Shown here piece by piece: positions 8,256 through 16,829 of a DNA stretch of 32,445 nt. Under the pieces are notes generated by a model. That model did no database searches. It saw nothing but the letters and a program-made list of their open reading frames with translations, and was not told the DNA's origin. Within the stretch, counting starts at the first letter, position 1; every line of letters begins with the position of its first letter. The translations under genes were made by a program, and so were the position numbers. Source of the DNA: Bacillota bacterium (GTDB lineage: Bacteria; Bacillota; Desulfitobacteriia; Desulfitobacteriales; JAJXUE01); assembly GCA_021811155.1 (NCBI GenBank), contig JAJZPO010000031.1:1-32445 (forward strand), written 5' to 3'.

Positions 8256-9605
8256 ATGGCAAAAGGCAAGAGCCACTATGTCTGCCAGAACTGCGGCCAG
8301 GATGCGCCAAAATGGCTGGGACGCTGCCCGGGCTGCGGTAGTTGGAACAGTTTTGTGGAAGAAATCTGGCGCCAACCGGTCGCAGCCCAAGGGAATGGGG
8401 ATGAACCCATACTGCTTGACTCGGTTGAGGTAACGGCAGAAGCCAGGACATCCTCGGGCAGCGGAGAACTGGACCGGGTGTTAGGCGGGGGTATTGTCAC
8501 AGGTTCCTTTGTACTGGTGGGTGGAGATCCGGGGATAGGCAAATCTACGCTATTGCTGCAGATGGCCCACCATCTGGGGCAACGGGATGCAATCCTGTAC
8601 GTGTCGGGGGAAGAATCTGTTAGCCAAGTCAAGCTTCGGGCCAACCGTCTCGGCGTCAGTGGGGGGAGGCTGCTGGTATTTTCTGAGACCAACCTTGACC
8701 GCATAAGTTCAGTAATTGATGGGGCAGGACCAAGGGTGGTAATCATAGATTCAATCCAAACAGTGTACTGCAGTCAGATCCAATCTGCCCCGGGCAGCGT
8801 AAGCCAGGTTAGGGAATGCGCAGCGCTTCTGATGCGGTTAGCTAAAGAAAAAAATATCGCAGTTTTTCTGGTGGGTCATGTCACAAAGGAAGGCACTCTG
8901 GCCGGACCCAGGGTTCTGGAGCATATGGTGGACACAGTTTTGTATTTTGAAGGTGACAGGCACCACACTTACCGCATCCTGCGCAGTGTAAAAAACAGGT
9001 TTGGAGCCACGAACGAGATCGGGGTATTTGAGATGGTCGGCCGGGGACTGGACGAGATAGGCAATCCATCGCAGCTGTTCCTTTCCCAGCACTCTGGGGA
9101 AACAGCCGGAGCTGTTGTGGCGGCAACTATGGAAGGGACCCGTCCCCTCTTGGTTGAAGTGCAGGCTCTGGTTACGTCCACCGTGTACGGGAATGCCAGG
9201 CGCATGACAGCAGGGATTGATTATAACAAGGTTTCTCTGCTCCTGGCTGTGCTTGATAAAAAGATTGGCTTTAACCTGGGCACGCAGGACGTGTTTGTGA
9301 ACTTGGCCGGTGGTGTGAAAATTGACGAACCGGCACTGGATTTGGCCGTAATTTGTGCTGTTGCTTCCAGTTTCCGGGATCACCCTATTCCCGCGGGAAC
9401 GGTGGTGATGGGTGAAGTGGGCCTTACCGGTGAGGTTCGAGGTGTGCCACAGATTGAGACTAGGGTTAAGGAAGCAGTTAGGCTGGGTTTCACCCGGTGT
9501 ATTGTGCCCAAATCAAATCTTGAGCAGGTTAGGGATATCAAGACAATAACGCTCAGCGGTGTGGCCTCTGTGCAGGAGGCTCTAACTTCCGTGCTGGAGG
9601 GCTAA
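8256..9605 (+). CDS. radA: DNA repair ATPase RadA/Sms
   Basis: A 449-residue RecA-like, DnaB-like helicase/ATPase that drives branch migration in homologous recombination. It has an N-terminal zinc finger (Cys10, Cys13, Cys24, Cys27), Walker A GDPGIGKS at 90-97, the RadA signature KNRFG at 246-250, and a Lon-protease-like C-terminal domain (about 285-449). The ATG at 8256 follows AGAGGAGAA; longer in-frame starts back to 8139 overlap the terminator and promoter and are rejected. It is followed two bases later by disA. The pairing is known in Firmicutes, where RadA modulates DisA activity. Confidence 0.97.
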   Translation: MAKGKSHYVCQNCGQDAPKWLGRCPGCGSWNSFVEEIWRQPVAAQGNGDEPILLDSVEVTAEARTSSGSGELDRVLGGGIVTGSFVLVGGDPGIGKSTLLLQMAHHLGQRDAILYVSGEESVSQVKLRANRLGVSGGRLLVFSETNLDRISSVIDGAGPRVVIIDSIQTVYCSQIQSAPGSVSQVRECAALLMRLAKEKNIAVFLVGHVTKEGTLAGPRVLEHMVDTVLYFEGDRHHTYRILRSVKNRFGATNEIGVFEMVGRGLDEIGNPSQLFLSQHSGETAGAVVAATMEGTRPLLVEVQALVTSTVYGNARRMTAGIDYNKVSLLLAVLDKKIGFNLGTQDVFVNLAGGVKIDEPALDLAVICAVASSFRDHPIPAGTVVMGEVGLTGEVRGVPQIETRVKEAVRLGFTRCIVPKSNLEQVRDIKTITLSGVASVQEALTSVLEG

Positions 9606-9607
9606 GG

Positions 9608-10678
9608 GTGAAGGATTTTAAAGATAAGTTGAATCAAGCGCTGAAAATGATTGCTCCCGGCACACAGTTGCGCGAAGGCCTGGAAAATATCCTGCGGGCC
9701 AGGACCGGCGCATTGATAGTGCTGGCCCGGTCTCCGGAAATCAATGAGCTCGTGGAGGGAGGGTTCGCTTTAAACTGTGAGTACAGCCCGTCTTCCCTCT
9801 ATGAACTCGCCAAGATGGACGGGGCCATTGTGCTTTCCGCTGACGCCAAAAAGATAATCTGTGCCAACGCCACCCTGATACCAAGCCCGGCCATTCCTTC
9901 AACAGAAACGGGAATCCGGCACAGAACAGCGGAAAGGGTGGCTAAGCAGACAGGAGACATGGTCATCTGTATCTCACAGCGCAGGAACGTCATCACCCTG
10001 TATCTGGATCACAATAAGTATGCGTTGAGGGACCTGGCGGTAATACTAACCAAGGCCAACCAGGCGCTGCAAACTCTGGAAAAATACAAAGTAGTGTTGG
10101 ACAAAGCGGTAAATGACCTCAACACCCTGGAATTTCAGGATCTGGTCACAGTATTCGATGTTGCAAAGGTTATTCAGCGCACCGAGATGGTGATGCGCAT
10201 TGTGAGGGAAGTTGAGGAATATATTACTGAGCTGGGGAGTGAGGGACGCCTGGTGAGCATGCAGCTGGAAGAACTGGTAGCTAACGTGGAAGACGACGGC
10301 AAGCTGATTATCCAGGATTACCAGGCTTTAGGCGGGGAGAAAAGCGCATCTGACATTTTGGAGACCATCAAAGGCTGGTCCAACGATGAGTTCCTCGATT
10401 TGGTAAACATCAGCAGGGCTTTGGGTTATGGTGTTACTATGAGCGTTCTGGACCTCTTGATTTCTCCCAGAGGATTCCGCATTCTGCGTAAAATACCGCG
10501 CTTGCCCGTACATGTAATCGACAACCTGGTCCAGACTTTCGGAGGACTGCAGAAGGTTTTGAAGGCCAGCATCGAGGAACTGGATGAGGTAGAGGGTATC
10601 GGGGAAGTACGGGCCAGGACAATTAAGGAAGGCCTGCGCCGCTTTCGCGAACAGGCCTTACTGGAACGCCCCATGTAA
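9608..10678 (+). CDS. disA: DNA integrity scanning diadenylate cyclase DisA
   Basis: A 356-residue octameric enzyme that makes c-di-AMP from two ATP and pauses on branched DNA. The DAC domain carries both catalytic motifs, DGA at 71-73 and RHR at 104-106. A helical linker and a C-terminal helix-hairpin-helix DNA-binding region (about 300-345, with EVEGIGEVRARTIKEGL) follow. The start is GTG, two bases after the radA stop, with ribosome site GGAGGG inside the end of radA. The operon ends at a hairpin shared with the convergent gene downstream. Confidence 0.97.
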   Translation: MKDFKDKLNQALKMIAPGTQLREGLENILRARTGALIVLARSPEINELVEGGFALNCEYSPSSLYELAKMDGAIVLSADAKKIICANATLIPSPAIPSTETGIRHRTAERVAKQTGDMVICISQRRNVITLYLDHNKYALRDLAVILTKANQALQTLEKYKVVLDKAVNDLNTLEFQDLVTVFDVAKVIQRTEMVMRIVREVEEYITELGSEGRLVSMQLEELVANVEDDGKLIIQDYQALGGEKSASDILETIKGWSNDEFLDLVNISRALGYGVTMSVLDLLISPRGFRILRKIPRLPVHVIDNLVQTFGGLQKVLKASIEELDEVEGIGEVRARTIKEGLRRFREQALLERPM

Positions 10679-10709
10679 AAAAGCAAGTCACAGGACTTGC
10701 CTTTTTTTA
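10676..10709. terminator. Bidirectional terminator between disA and the reverse gene
   Basis: GCAAGTC-ACAG-GACTTGC lies inside an A-run on the left and a T-run on the right, so it can end transcription from disA (+) and from the convergent 10721-11116 gene (-). Confidence 0.85.
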
Positions 10710-10720
10710 CATTCATGACT

Positions 10721-11116
10721 TTAAGTAAAATTGAATATCCTTAAGGTAGAGATTTTTTTATGTTCTTTCAAAAAGACATCATAGAGATTGATATCCAGAG
10801 CATTGCAGAGGGCGGTTAGGTAAAACAAGGTTTTCCCGAGTTCGCTTTCAATCATTTCTTTGCAGTTATCGCACAGATTCCCCGCCAGGTGGGAGTCCAG
10901 CAGCCCCTTTAAATCCTCCAGTTTGGCGTCTTCGGGAATAAGCTTTTTGGCAGCGTTAATTTTTATACAGCCGCAGTTGGTAACCGCTTTCACCGCTGCA
11001 CGATTGACACGGGCAACCGCTTCCTGGGATTTTGACAGGATGTCCAAGATGCTTTGGTGGCGTATAAGCAGTTCAGCAACCGTGTTCTGGAACTCGTCAC
11101 ACAGTATATCCTTCAT
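10721..11116 (-). CDS. Small helical Cys-containing protein, DUF1573-annotated / MazG-like
   Basis: A 131-residue soluble, probably all-helical protein; its function is unknown to me. Homologues of this type are, from memory, often listed as DUF1573 in Peptococcaceae. The C-terminal stretch at 91-111 (SELGKTLFYLTALCNALDIN) resembles the EELGDxLfyLaaLaN helix of MazG-type NTP pyrophosphohydrolases. The usual upstream ExxE motif is not evident, so catalysis is uncertain. Cysteines at 6, 48, 50, 82, 85 and 104, with CGC and CDNC pairs, could bind metal or be redox-active. It is the only reverse gene here, divergent from carD and convergent with disA, with its own near-consensus promoter. Confidence 0.75.
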   Translation of the reverse strand: MKDILCDEFQNTVAELLIRHQSILDILSKSQEAVARVNRAAVKAVTNCGCIKINAAKKLIPEDAKLEDLKGLLDSHLAGNLCDNCKEMIESELGKTLFYLTALCNALDINLYDVFLKEHKKISTLRIFNFT

Positions 11117-11155
11117 AGATTGGAATCACCCTTTCATCCCGCTGTTTTCGCCCTT

Positions 11156-11185
11156 ATTATATCTACTGGCGCAGTTGGTTGTCAA
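11156..11185 (-). promoter_or_regulatory. Promoter of the reverse gene
   Basis: On the minus strand a perfect TTGACA (11180-11185) and a perfect TATAAT (11156-11161) are separated by 18 bp. This is among the closest matches to the sigma-A consensus in the window. It lies in the 116-bp gap shared with carD. Confidence 0.85.
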
Positions 11186-11232
11186 TTAAGGCTTATCCCG
11201 GTCCGGTTAAATGCGATGGGAGGAATGATCTA

Positions 11233-11709
11233 ATGTTTCAAGTAGGGGACAAAGTGGTTTACCCTATGCACGGAGCCGGCATTATTGAAGCCATCGAGGA
11301 AAAAGAAGTCCTGGGTCAAATCAGAAGGTATTATGTTATGCGCCTCCCTTTGGGGGACATGAAAATAATGATTCCCATGTCCAGTGTTAAAGATGTGGGG
11401 CTGCGTCAGGTAATTGACAGCACAAGCGTGGATTTGGTGCTCACCATTCTCGGTGACCGGTCAAACACCATGACCGCCGCTTGGAACCGCCGCTACCGGG
11501 CAAATCTGGATAAGCTGCGCAGCGGCAATATCTTTGAAGTGGCGGAGGTTATCAAAAACCTGGCTTTGAGGGAAAAGGAGAAAGGACTATCAACCGGTGA
11601 GAAAAAGATGCTGGAAAGCGCAAGGCAGATTTTAGTCAGTGAACTGGTCCTGGCCGGAAACAGGCGTGAGGAAGAGGTTGTTTCGTTAGTCCAAGGCGCT
11701 TTGGCCTGA
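11233..11709 (+). CDS. carD: CarD family RNA polymerase-binding regulator
   Basis: A 158-residue CarD/CdnL-type protein. The N-terminal Tudor-like RNA polymerase-interacting domain (about 1-60) begins MFQVGDKVVYPMHGAGIIEAI, the hallmark of CarD and of the Mfd RID. A helical C-terminal domain that touches promoter DNA follows. Such proteins stabilise open complexes, often at rRNA promoters. The ATG at 11233 follows GGGAGG (11218-11223). A possible longer frame from 11179 would run through the reverse promoter and is rejected. It is transcribed alone, with a terminator at 11823-11843. Confidence 0.93.
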   Translation: MFQVGDKVVYPMHGAGIIEAIEEKEVLGQIRRYYVMRLPLGDMKIMIPMSSVKDVGLRQVIDSTSVDLVLTILGDRSNTMTAAWNRRYRANLDKLRSGNIFEVAEVIKNLALREKEKGLSTGEKKMLESARQILVSELVLAGNRREEEVVSLVQGALA

Positions 11710-11822
11710 GAACATCAATTTCGCCGCGTTTATACTTCACGGTACTAAAAAACGGGGGTCCTCACGAAGTCATTACATAGAAGGCATACGAGAGGATTTC
11801 GGGGGGGCGTTCTAACAGTCTG

Positions 11823-11846
11823 AAAAGCCCGGTTGGGCTTTTTCTG
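11823..11846 (+). terminator. carD terminator
   Basis: AAAAGCCC-GGTT-GGGCTTTT with further T residues. Between the carD stop and this hairpin (11710-11822) I recognise nothing. Confidence 0.75.
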
Positions 11847-11867
11847 TTGCTGTACGGGAGGGCTTCC

Positions 11868-11897
11868 TTGAAAAAATATGGTAATCTATCGTATAAT
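11868..11897 (+). promoter_or_regulatory. Promoter of the PIN-TRAM / ispD / ispF operon
   Basis: TTGAAA (11868-11873) and TATAAT (11892-11897) with an 18-bp spacer. Confidence 0.75.
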
Positions 11898-11941
11898 GTA
11901 CGAGTGAGCGAGTAAAGAATATAGGCGAAGGGGGTGAACAG

Positions 11942-13072
11942 ATGATACGCAAAATCGTTCGCGGCATCATCACACTGTTATTTGCAGGGGCTGGTTTTTC
12001 TCTGGCTTACTTGTTATTAAGTCCACATTTCGGCTTTAGTTTACTGAACTGGAGCAACGCGCAAAAACCTTACGTCTATATCGGTTCGGGCATAGTCGCT
12101 GCCGGCATAGGCTTTCTGCTGGCGCCGTGGATTATTGGAGTCTCGGTAAAAGTCATTCGCTGGTTTGAAGCCAAACTGCAGAAGATGCCGACCAACGACC
12201 TGGTCGGCGGAGCCATAGGTCTTATTATCGGATTAATTATTTCCGCCCTTGTGAGTACGGTACTTTCCCAAGTCCCTTATGTGGGCGCGTTTTTGTCCAT
12301 TTTATTGATTTTTTTCATGGGCTACCTGGGAATTAGCCTGGGAACCAAACGCAAGGAGGATGTCTTCTCGATTTTCTCCGCCTTTCCCCGCTTCGGTAAA
12401 GAGAAGAAGACCGAGCCGCGGGGCAGCAGTTATAAAATCCTTGACACCAGTGTCATTATAGACGGCAGGATTTCGGACATTATCAAAACAGGTTTTGTCG
12501 AGGGTACTTTGCTGATTCCAGGATTTGTGCTGGAGGAGCTGCGCCATATTGCTGATTCCTCAGACCTGTCCAAACGCAACCGGGGCAGGAGGGGTCTGGA
12601 TATTTTAAACAAAATCTCAAAAGAGTCGGACATTAAAGTCCAGATCTATGAGAAGGATTTTGAGGATATTGCCGAGGTCGACAGCAAGTTGGTTCGCTTG
12701 GCCCAGGTCCTGGGGGCCCAGGTTCTAACCAATGACTATAACCTGAACAAAGTCGCCGAATTGCAGGGTGTCAGGGTACTGAACATCAATGAATTGGCTA
12801 ACGCCGTGAAACCTGTAGTGCTGCCCGGGGAGGAAATGGTGGTTCAGGTGATTAAGGACGGCAAAGAAATTGGCCAGGGTGTAGCTTATCTGGATGACGG
12901 CACCATGATTGTAGTTGACGGCGGCAAGAAGTATATTGGCCAGACCGTTGGCGTTTTGGTCACCAGTGTGCTGCAGACTGCAGCAGGCCGGATGATTTTC
13001 GCCAAGCCTAAGAACGCAGAAAAAAAGGGACTGGGCTCCCAGCCGTTGAATGAGGTGAACATAATTGGGTAA
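11942..13072 (+). CDS. Membrane-anchored PIN-TRAM domain protein (YacL type)
   Basis: A 376-residue protein. Four hydrophobic helices lie at about 8-27, 44-68, 86-108 and 113-134. A PIN nuclease domain (about 164-285) follows with candidate metal ligands Asp168, Glu198/Glu199, Asp247 and Asp265, then a TRAM RNA-binding domain (about 298-354). It matches the YacL family, which sits in this same place next to ispD in many Firmicutes. A cytoplasmic RNase tethered to the membrane is likely, but its substrate is unknown to me. The ATG follows GAAGGGGGTG. Its stop overlaps the TTG start of ispD by 8 bases. Confidence 0.9.
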   Translation: MIRKIVRGIITLLFAGAGFSLAYLLLSPHFGFSLLNWSNAQKPYVYIGSGIVAAGIGFLLAPWIIGVSVKVIRWFEAKLQKMPTNDLVGGAIGLIIGLIISALVSTVLSQVPYVGAFLSILLIFFMGYLGISLGTKRKEDVFSIFSAFPRFGKEKKTEPRGSSYKILDTSVIIDGRISDIIKTGFVEGTLLIPGFVLEELRHIADSSDLSKRNRGRRGLDILNKISKESDIKVQIYEKDFEDIAEVDSKLVRLAQVLGAQVLTNDYNLNKVAELQGVRVLNINELANAVKPVVLPGEEMVVQVIKDGKEIGQGVAYLDDGTMIVVDGGKKYIGQTVGVLVTSVLQTAAGRMIFAKPKNAEKKGLGSQPLNEVNIIG

Positions 13073-13763
13073 AGTCGCAGCCTTGATACCTGCAGCTGGA
13101 CAAGGCAAACGCATGGACAGCGGTGTAAACAAGCTGCTTTTGCCCCTGGAAACTAAACCGGTACTGGCTCATACTCTGGCAGTTTTCCAAGCTTGCTCTC
13201 TGATTGATGAAATCATTGTCGTTGCAGCCCCTGAGGAAAAAGATATAATTAGGGAAAAAATCGTGAAGTCCCTCGGCTTCACGAAAGTCCGTCAGGTTGT
13301 TGCGGGGGGCAGGGAGAGACAGGACTCTGTTCGTCTAGGACTTGACAGCATAAGTCCCGACATGAAATGGGTGGTCGTGCACGACGGTGCTCGGCCTCTT
13401 TTGCTGTTGCCGCAGTTGGAAGAAATTATCAGACAGGCTTTGGAACACGGTTCGGTCATTACAGCAGTTCCGGTGAAAGATACTATAAAACGGGTGGACT
13501 CCCAAAACAGGGTGATGTCCACTGTGCCCAGGCATGAATTGTGGGCTGTACAGACTCCCCAGGTATTTCCCAGGAGTTTGCTTGCAAGAGCCCATGCGGA
13601 GGCCCGGAGCGCCGGGTGGGTTGGCACGGATGACGCTGCCTTGGTGGAAAAACTAGGTGAACCCGTACATGTGGTCATGGGCAGTTATGAAAACCTGAAG
13701 CTTACTACCCCTGAGGACATGGTTGTGGCTGGAGCAATATTGTCCAGGAGGAGAGAATCCTGA
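13065..13763 (+). CDS. ispD: 2-C-methyl-D-erythritol 4-phosphate cytidylyltransferase
   Basis: A 232-residue enzyme of the MEP isoprenoid pathway that joins CTP and methylerythritol phosphate. The N-terminal nucleotide-binding loop [11 protein letters not shown] with Lys23 in GVNKLLL, and [11 protein letters not shown] in the middle, are diagnostic. The start is TTG at 13065, chosen because GAGGTG (13052-13057) is well spaced and the reading frame begins with the conserved strand. It overlaps the upstream stop by 8 bases and the downstream ATG by one base, so translation of the three genes is probably coupled. Confidence 0.95.
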   Translation: MGKVAALIPAAGQGKRMDSGVNKLLLPLETKPVLAHTLAVFQACSLIDEIIVVAAPEEKDIIREKIVKSLGFTKVRQVVAGGRERQDSVRLGLDSISPDMKWVVVHDGARPLLLLPQLEEIIRQALEHGSVITAVPVKDTIKRVDSQNRVMSTVPRHELWAVQTPQVFPRSLLARAHAEARSAGWVGTDDAALVEKLGEPVHVVMGSYENLKLTTPEDMVVAGAILSRRRES

Positions 13764-14239
13764 TGCGCATAGGATTGGGCTATGATGTACACCGTCTGGT
13801 CGAGGGCAGGGACCTGATTCTGGGTGGGGTTAAGATCGAGTATGTGTTAGGCCTGGATGGGCATTCCGATGCCGATGTTCTGGTGCATGCCGTGATGGAT
13901 GCATTATTGGGGGCGGCGGCATTGGGTGATATCGGGCGGCACTTTCCGGACAGTGATGAAAGTTTCCGGGGAGTGTCCAGTTTAAAGCTGTTGGCCCGCG
14001 TAGCAGCGTTGCTCGCCGGGGAGGGCTATGAGGTGGGAAGTATTGATGCCACCATAGTGGCCCAGCGGCCAAAGCTTGCTCCGTATATGGGATTGATGGC
14101 TGGGAATATTGCAGGTACCCTGGGTGTGGAGACAGGGAAGGTCAACGTCAAGGCTACAACGACGGAAGGATTGGGTTTTACCGGGACTGGCGAGGGCATC
14201 GCTGCCTATGCAATTGCCGGTTTGCATCCTTCCTGTTGA
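13763..14239 (+). CDS. ispF: 2-C-methyl-D-erythritol 2,4-cyclodiphosphate synthase
   Basis: A 158-residue trimeric MEP-pathway enzyme that cyclises CDP-methylerythritol phosphate. Zinc ligands Asp8 and His10 (GLGYDVHRL) and His42 ([12 protein letters not shown]) are present, as is the C-terminal [12 protein letters not shown] signature. The ATG overlaps the ispD stop (TGATG). The -35 element of the gltX promoter overlaps its stop codon, so the operon has no space for a terminator here and some readthrough into gltX is expected. Confidence 0.96.
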   Translation: MRIGLGYDVHRLVEGRDLILGGVKIEYVLGLDGHSDADVLVHAVMDALLGAAALGDIGRHFPDSDESFRGVSSLKLLARVAALLAGEGYEVGSIDATIVAQRPKLAPYMGLMAGNIAGTLGVETGKVNVKATTTEGLGFTGTGEGIAAYAIAGLHPSC

Positions 14240-14276
14240 GATTGCGCTAATACAGTGTATAATTACTTAGCGTAAT
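14236..14276 (+). promoter_or_regulatory. gltX promoter with embedded inverted repeat
   Basis: TTGAGA (14236-14241) and TATAAT (14258-14263) are separated by 16 bp. ATTGCGCTAA (14241-14250) and TTAGCGTAAT (14267-14276) form a 10-bp inverted repeat with one mismatch. One arm is in the spacer and the other covers the predicted start. This is the geometry of a dimeric repressor operator; the regulator is unknown. Confidence 0.6.
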
Positions 14277-14297
14277 GTTTTTGGGAGGTTGAAAACT

Positions 14298-15755
14298 ATG
14301 AGTAAAGTAAGGGTGCGTTATGCCCCGAGCCCGACTGGGCCGCAGCACATAGGCGGGGCTCGCTCGGCTTTATTTAATTTCCTCTACGCCCGGGCCACGG
14401 GCGGCAAGTTCATACTGCGCATAGAAGATACTGATTTGGAAAGGTCCAGCCGGGAATCGGAGCAAAACATTCTCACGGTTTTACGTTGGCTGGGAATGAC
14501 CTGGGATGAAGGGGTCGATGTGGGAGGTCCTTTCGGTCCTTACCGCCAAACAGAACGGTTGGATACTTACCGCATCTACACCCAGCGCCTGCTGGAAATC
14601 GGAGCGGCGTATCACTGCTATTGCAGCGAGGAAGAACTGGCAGCGGAACGGGAAGAACTGATTTCCAGGGGCGAAACACCGCGCTATCTGGGGAAATGCC
14701 GCAATCTAACGACTGAGCAGATAAGGGAATATGAGGCTCAAGGCCGGAAACCCGTGGTGCGCTTCCGGGTACCGGAAGACCATGAGATAAAGGTCAACGA
14801 TTTGGTGCGGGGCGAAGTCAGTTTCGATTCCAATCTCATCGGTGATTTTGTTATCGTCAAATCTGATGGCATCCCCACCTACAACTTTGCCGTGGTAGTG
14901 GACGACACAACCATGGAGATTACCCATGTGCTTCGGGGTGAGGAGCACCTGTCAAATACGCCGCGTCAGGTGCTGATTTACCAGGCGCTGAATCTGCCGG
15001 TACCTGAATTTGGCCATATTTCGCTGATTTTAGGCAAAGACAGGAGCAAAATGAGCAAGCGGCACGGATCCGTATCAGTGGCTCACTACAGGGAACAGGG
15101 ATACCTGCCTGAGGCGATTGTAAATTTCATTGCCCTGCTGGGTTGGGCTCCTCCGGGAGAAGAGGAATTCTTCAGCATGGAAGAGTTGATCGGAGCCTTT
15201 GGTCTCGACAGGGCCGCCAAGAACCCGGCGGTCTTTGACATGGACAAGCTCAACTACATTAGCAGCCATTACATCAAGAAAGCAGAACCCTCACGCCTGG
15301 CTGAACTGGCCGTTCCCCACCTGCTGGAGGCAGGATTCTTAACGGAACATCCCGATACTGCCGGCTTTAAGTGGCTGACCAGGATGATGGCCGCTGTTCA
15401 GGAGTATCTTGCCTATGTGGGACAGGTAGCAGAGTATGCCCGCTTTTTCTTCGGCGAAGAGGTCACGCTGCAAGGCAGCGAGGCCAGAGAGGTGCTGCAA
15501 GGGGAGCAGGTGCCTCCGGTCACTGAGCTTTTTCTAAAAAAACTGGAGGAAGCCGCTGAGTTAACGCCGGAAACGGTCAAGGGGATCCTTAAGTCTGTTG
15601 GGAAAGAACTTAAACTGGGCGGCAAGCAGGTGTTTATGCCCCTAAGGGTTGCTCTGACCGGGGAGACTCAGGGCCCGGAGCTGTACAACCTGATACCCCT
15701 CCTGGGCAAAGAGACAGCCGCGAACCGGGTCCGGTCTGCCATGAAACAGTTATAA
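14298..15755 (+). CDS. gltX: Glutamyl-tRNA synthetase
   Basis: A 485-residue class I aminoacyl-tRNA synthetase charging tRNA-Glu (in many Firmicutes also tRNA-Gln, if GatCAB is present; not visible here). The HIGH motif is HIGG at 17-20 in PSPTGPQHIGGARSALFNF, and KMSKR is at 251-255. The length is typical. The ATG at 14298 is chosen because GGGAGG (14283-14288) abuts an alternative in-frame TTG at 14289 too closely. The next promoter (15756-15784) starts in the base after its stop codon. Confidence 0.96.
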   Translation: MSKVRVRYAPSPTGPQHIGGARSALFNFLYARATGGKFILRIEDTDLERSSRESEQNILTVLRWLGMTWDEGVDVGGPFGPYRQTERLDTYRIYTQRLLEIGAAYHCYCSEEELAAEREELISRGETPRYLGKCRNLTTEQIREYEAQGRKPVVRFRVPEDHEIKVNDLVRGEVSFDSNLIGDFVIVKSDGIPTYNFAVVVDDTTMEITHVLRGEEHLSNTPRQVLIYQALNLPVPEFGHISLILGKDRSKMSKRHGSVSVAHYREQGYLPEAIVNFIALLGWAPPGEEEFFSMEELIGAFGLDRAAKNPAVFDMDKLNYISSHYIKKAEPSRLAELAVPHLLEAGFLTEHPDTAGFKWLTRMMAAVQEYLAYVGQVAEYARFFFGEEVTLQGSEAREVLQGEQVPPVTELFLKKLEEAAELTPETVKGILKSVGKELKLGGKQVFMPLRVALTGETQGPELYNLIPLLGKETAANRVRSAMKQL

Positions 15756-15784
15756 TTGACGTCTCTCAACCCAAGTCATATAAT
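15756..15784 (+). promoter_or_regulatory. Promoter of the cysE-cysS operon
   Basis: TTGACG (15756-15761) and a perfect TATAAT (15779-15784) with 17-bp spacing, immediately after the gltX stop. Confidence 0.85.
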
Positions 15785-15790
15785 ATTGAA

Positions 15791-16056
15791 TAAGTTTAAG
15801 ATTTTCTAACTGCAATGAACGGGAAGTTAGACAGAGGTAACCCTGACAGAGAAGGCTGCCGGCGGCTGAAAGCAGCTTAGGGTCAAACTGTCAAAGTGCG
15901 CCCGGAAGCAGGCCTGCTGAACTTGGAGTAAGCAGGCCCGGTTGCCGACGTTAACGGCTGCTCCTTTTGGAGTGTTGAGCGGAGTCCCCCAGGGACTCAA
16001 GCAGAGTGGAACCGCGGCTCCCTTCGTCTCTGTCGAGAGGAAGGGAGTTATTTTAT
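15791..16056 (+). promoter_or_regulatory. T-box riboswitch leader, cysteine type
   Basis: The leader of cysE-cysS carries the T-box consensus AAGCAGAGTGGAACCGCGG at 15999-16017. The tRNA-end binding bulge reads TGGA, which would pair with a UCCA 3' end; tRNA-Cys is known for U at the discriminator position, so this fits Cys. A TGC triplet at 15897-15899 is the best specifier candidate, although I could not draw stem I with certainty. GCTGAAAG at 15864-15871 is a usual stem I element. The competing terminator is CTCCCTT (16018-16024) with AAGGGAG (16041-16047), then a T-rich tail. Uncharged tRNA-Cys should permit readthrough. Confidence 0.9.
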
Positions 16057-16160
16057 TCCCCGCGAAGCAGATTTTGAGTCGAAATAGCTTGGGGTATTTC
16101 TGGGTAATTTTGTGACTGGAAAGCTTTGGTTTGTTCCCGGGGTGGAGGAGGTTTTGGGCG

Positions 16161-16829
16161 ATGTTTAAGCGAATACGCAAAGATATCCAGGTAATATTCG
16201 AACGGGACCCGGCTGCGAGAAGTGTTTGGGAGGTGGTGCTGTGTTATCCCGGTTTTCATGCCATCCTGATGCACAGGCTGGCCCACAAGCTGTACTGCAG
16301 GGGATGGATTCTCCTGCCCCGCATGATTTCTCAAATCAGCAGGTTTTTTACCGGCATTGAGATCCACCCTGGAGCAAAAATCGGTGAAGGCTTGTTTATC
16401 GACCACGGTATGGGGGTAGTGATTGGGGAAACCGCCGAAGTTGGGAACAATGTGACCCTGTACCAGGGGGTAACCCTGGGAGGCACGGGCAAAGAAAAAG
16501 GCAAGCGCCACCCCACTGTGGGAAATAATGTTGTTATTGGTACCGGTGCGAAAGTACTTGGTTCCTTTAAAGTAGGGGATAATGTAAAAATAGGCGCAGG
16601 CTCTGTGGTCAATAAGCCCGTACCGCCCAATACCACAGTGATAGGCGTGCCAGGAAGGGTAGTAATACGCAACGGCATAAACATAGCCGATGCCGATGCG
16701 GCCATAGACCTTCACCATGAGATTTTGCCGGACCCTGTGGCCGAAATGCTGATTTGCCTGCAAAGGAAAATTGACCGGTTGGAACACCGGATAAGCCAAC
16801 TGGAGGGGAATAATGATGAAGATTTATAA
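16161..16829 (+). CDS. cysE: Serine O-acetyltransferase
   Basis: A 222-residue enzyme that acetylates serine with acetyl-CoA as the first step to cysteine. A helical N-terminal part (about 1-65) is followed by a left-handed beta-helix of hexapeptide repeats (about 66-175) with the active-site region [10 protein letters not shown] and the [13 protein letters not shown] loop. The ATG at 16161 follows GGAGGAGG. The C-terminal end (NNDEDL) overlaps cysS by 17 bases. Being behind a Cys-type T-box with cysS, synthesis of cysteine and its loading onto tRNA respond together to uncharged tRNA-Cys. Confidence 0.95.
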   Translation: MFKRIRKDIQVIFERDPAARSVWEVVLCYPGFHAILMHRLAHKLYCRGWILLPRMISQISRFFTGIEIHPGAKIGEGLFIDHGMGVVIGETAEVGNNVTLYQGVTLGGTGKEKGKRHPTVGNNVVIGTGAKVLGSFKVGDNVKIGAGSVVNKPVPPNTTVIGVPGRVVIRNGINIADADAAIDLHHEILPDPVAEMLICLQRKIDRLEHRISQLEGNNDEDL

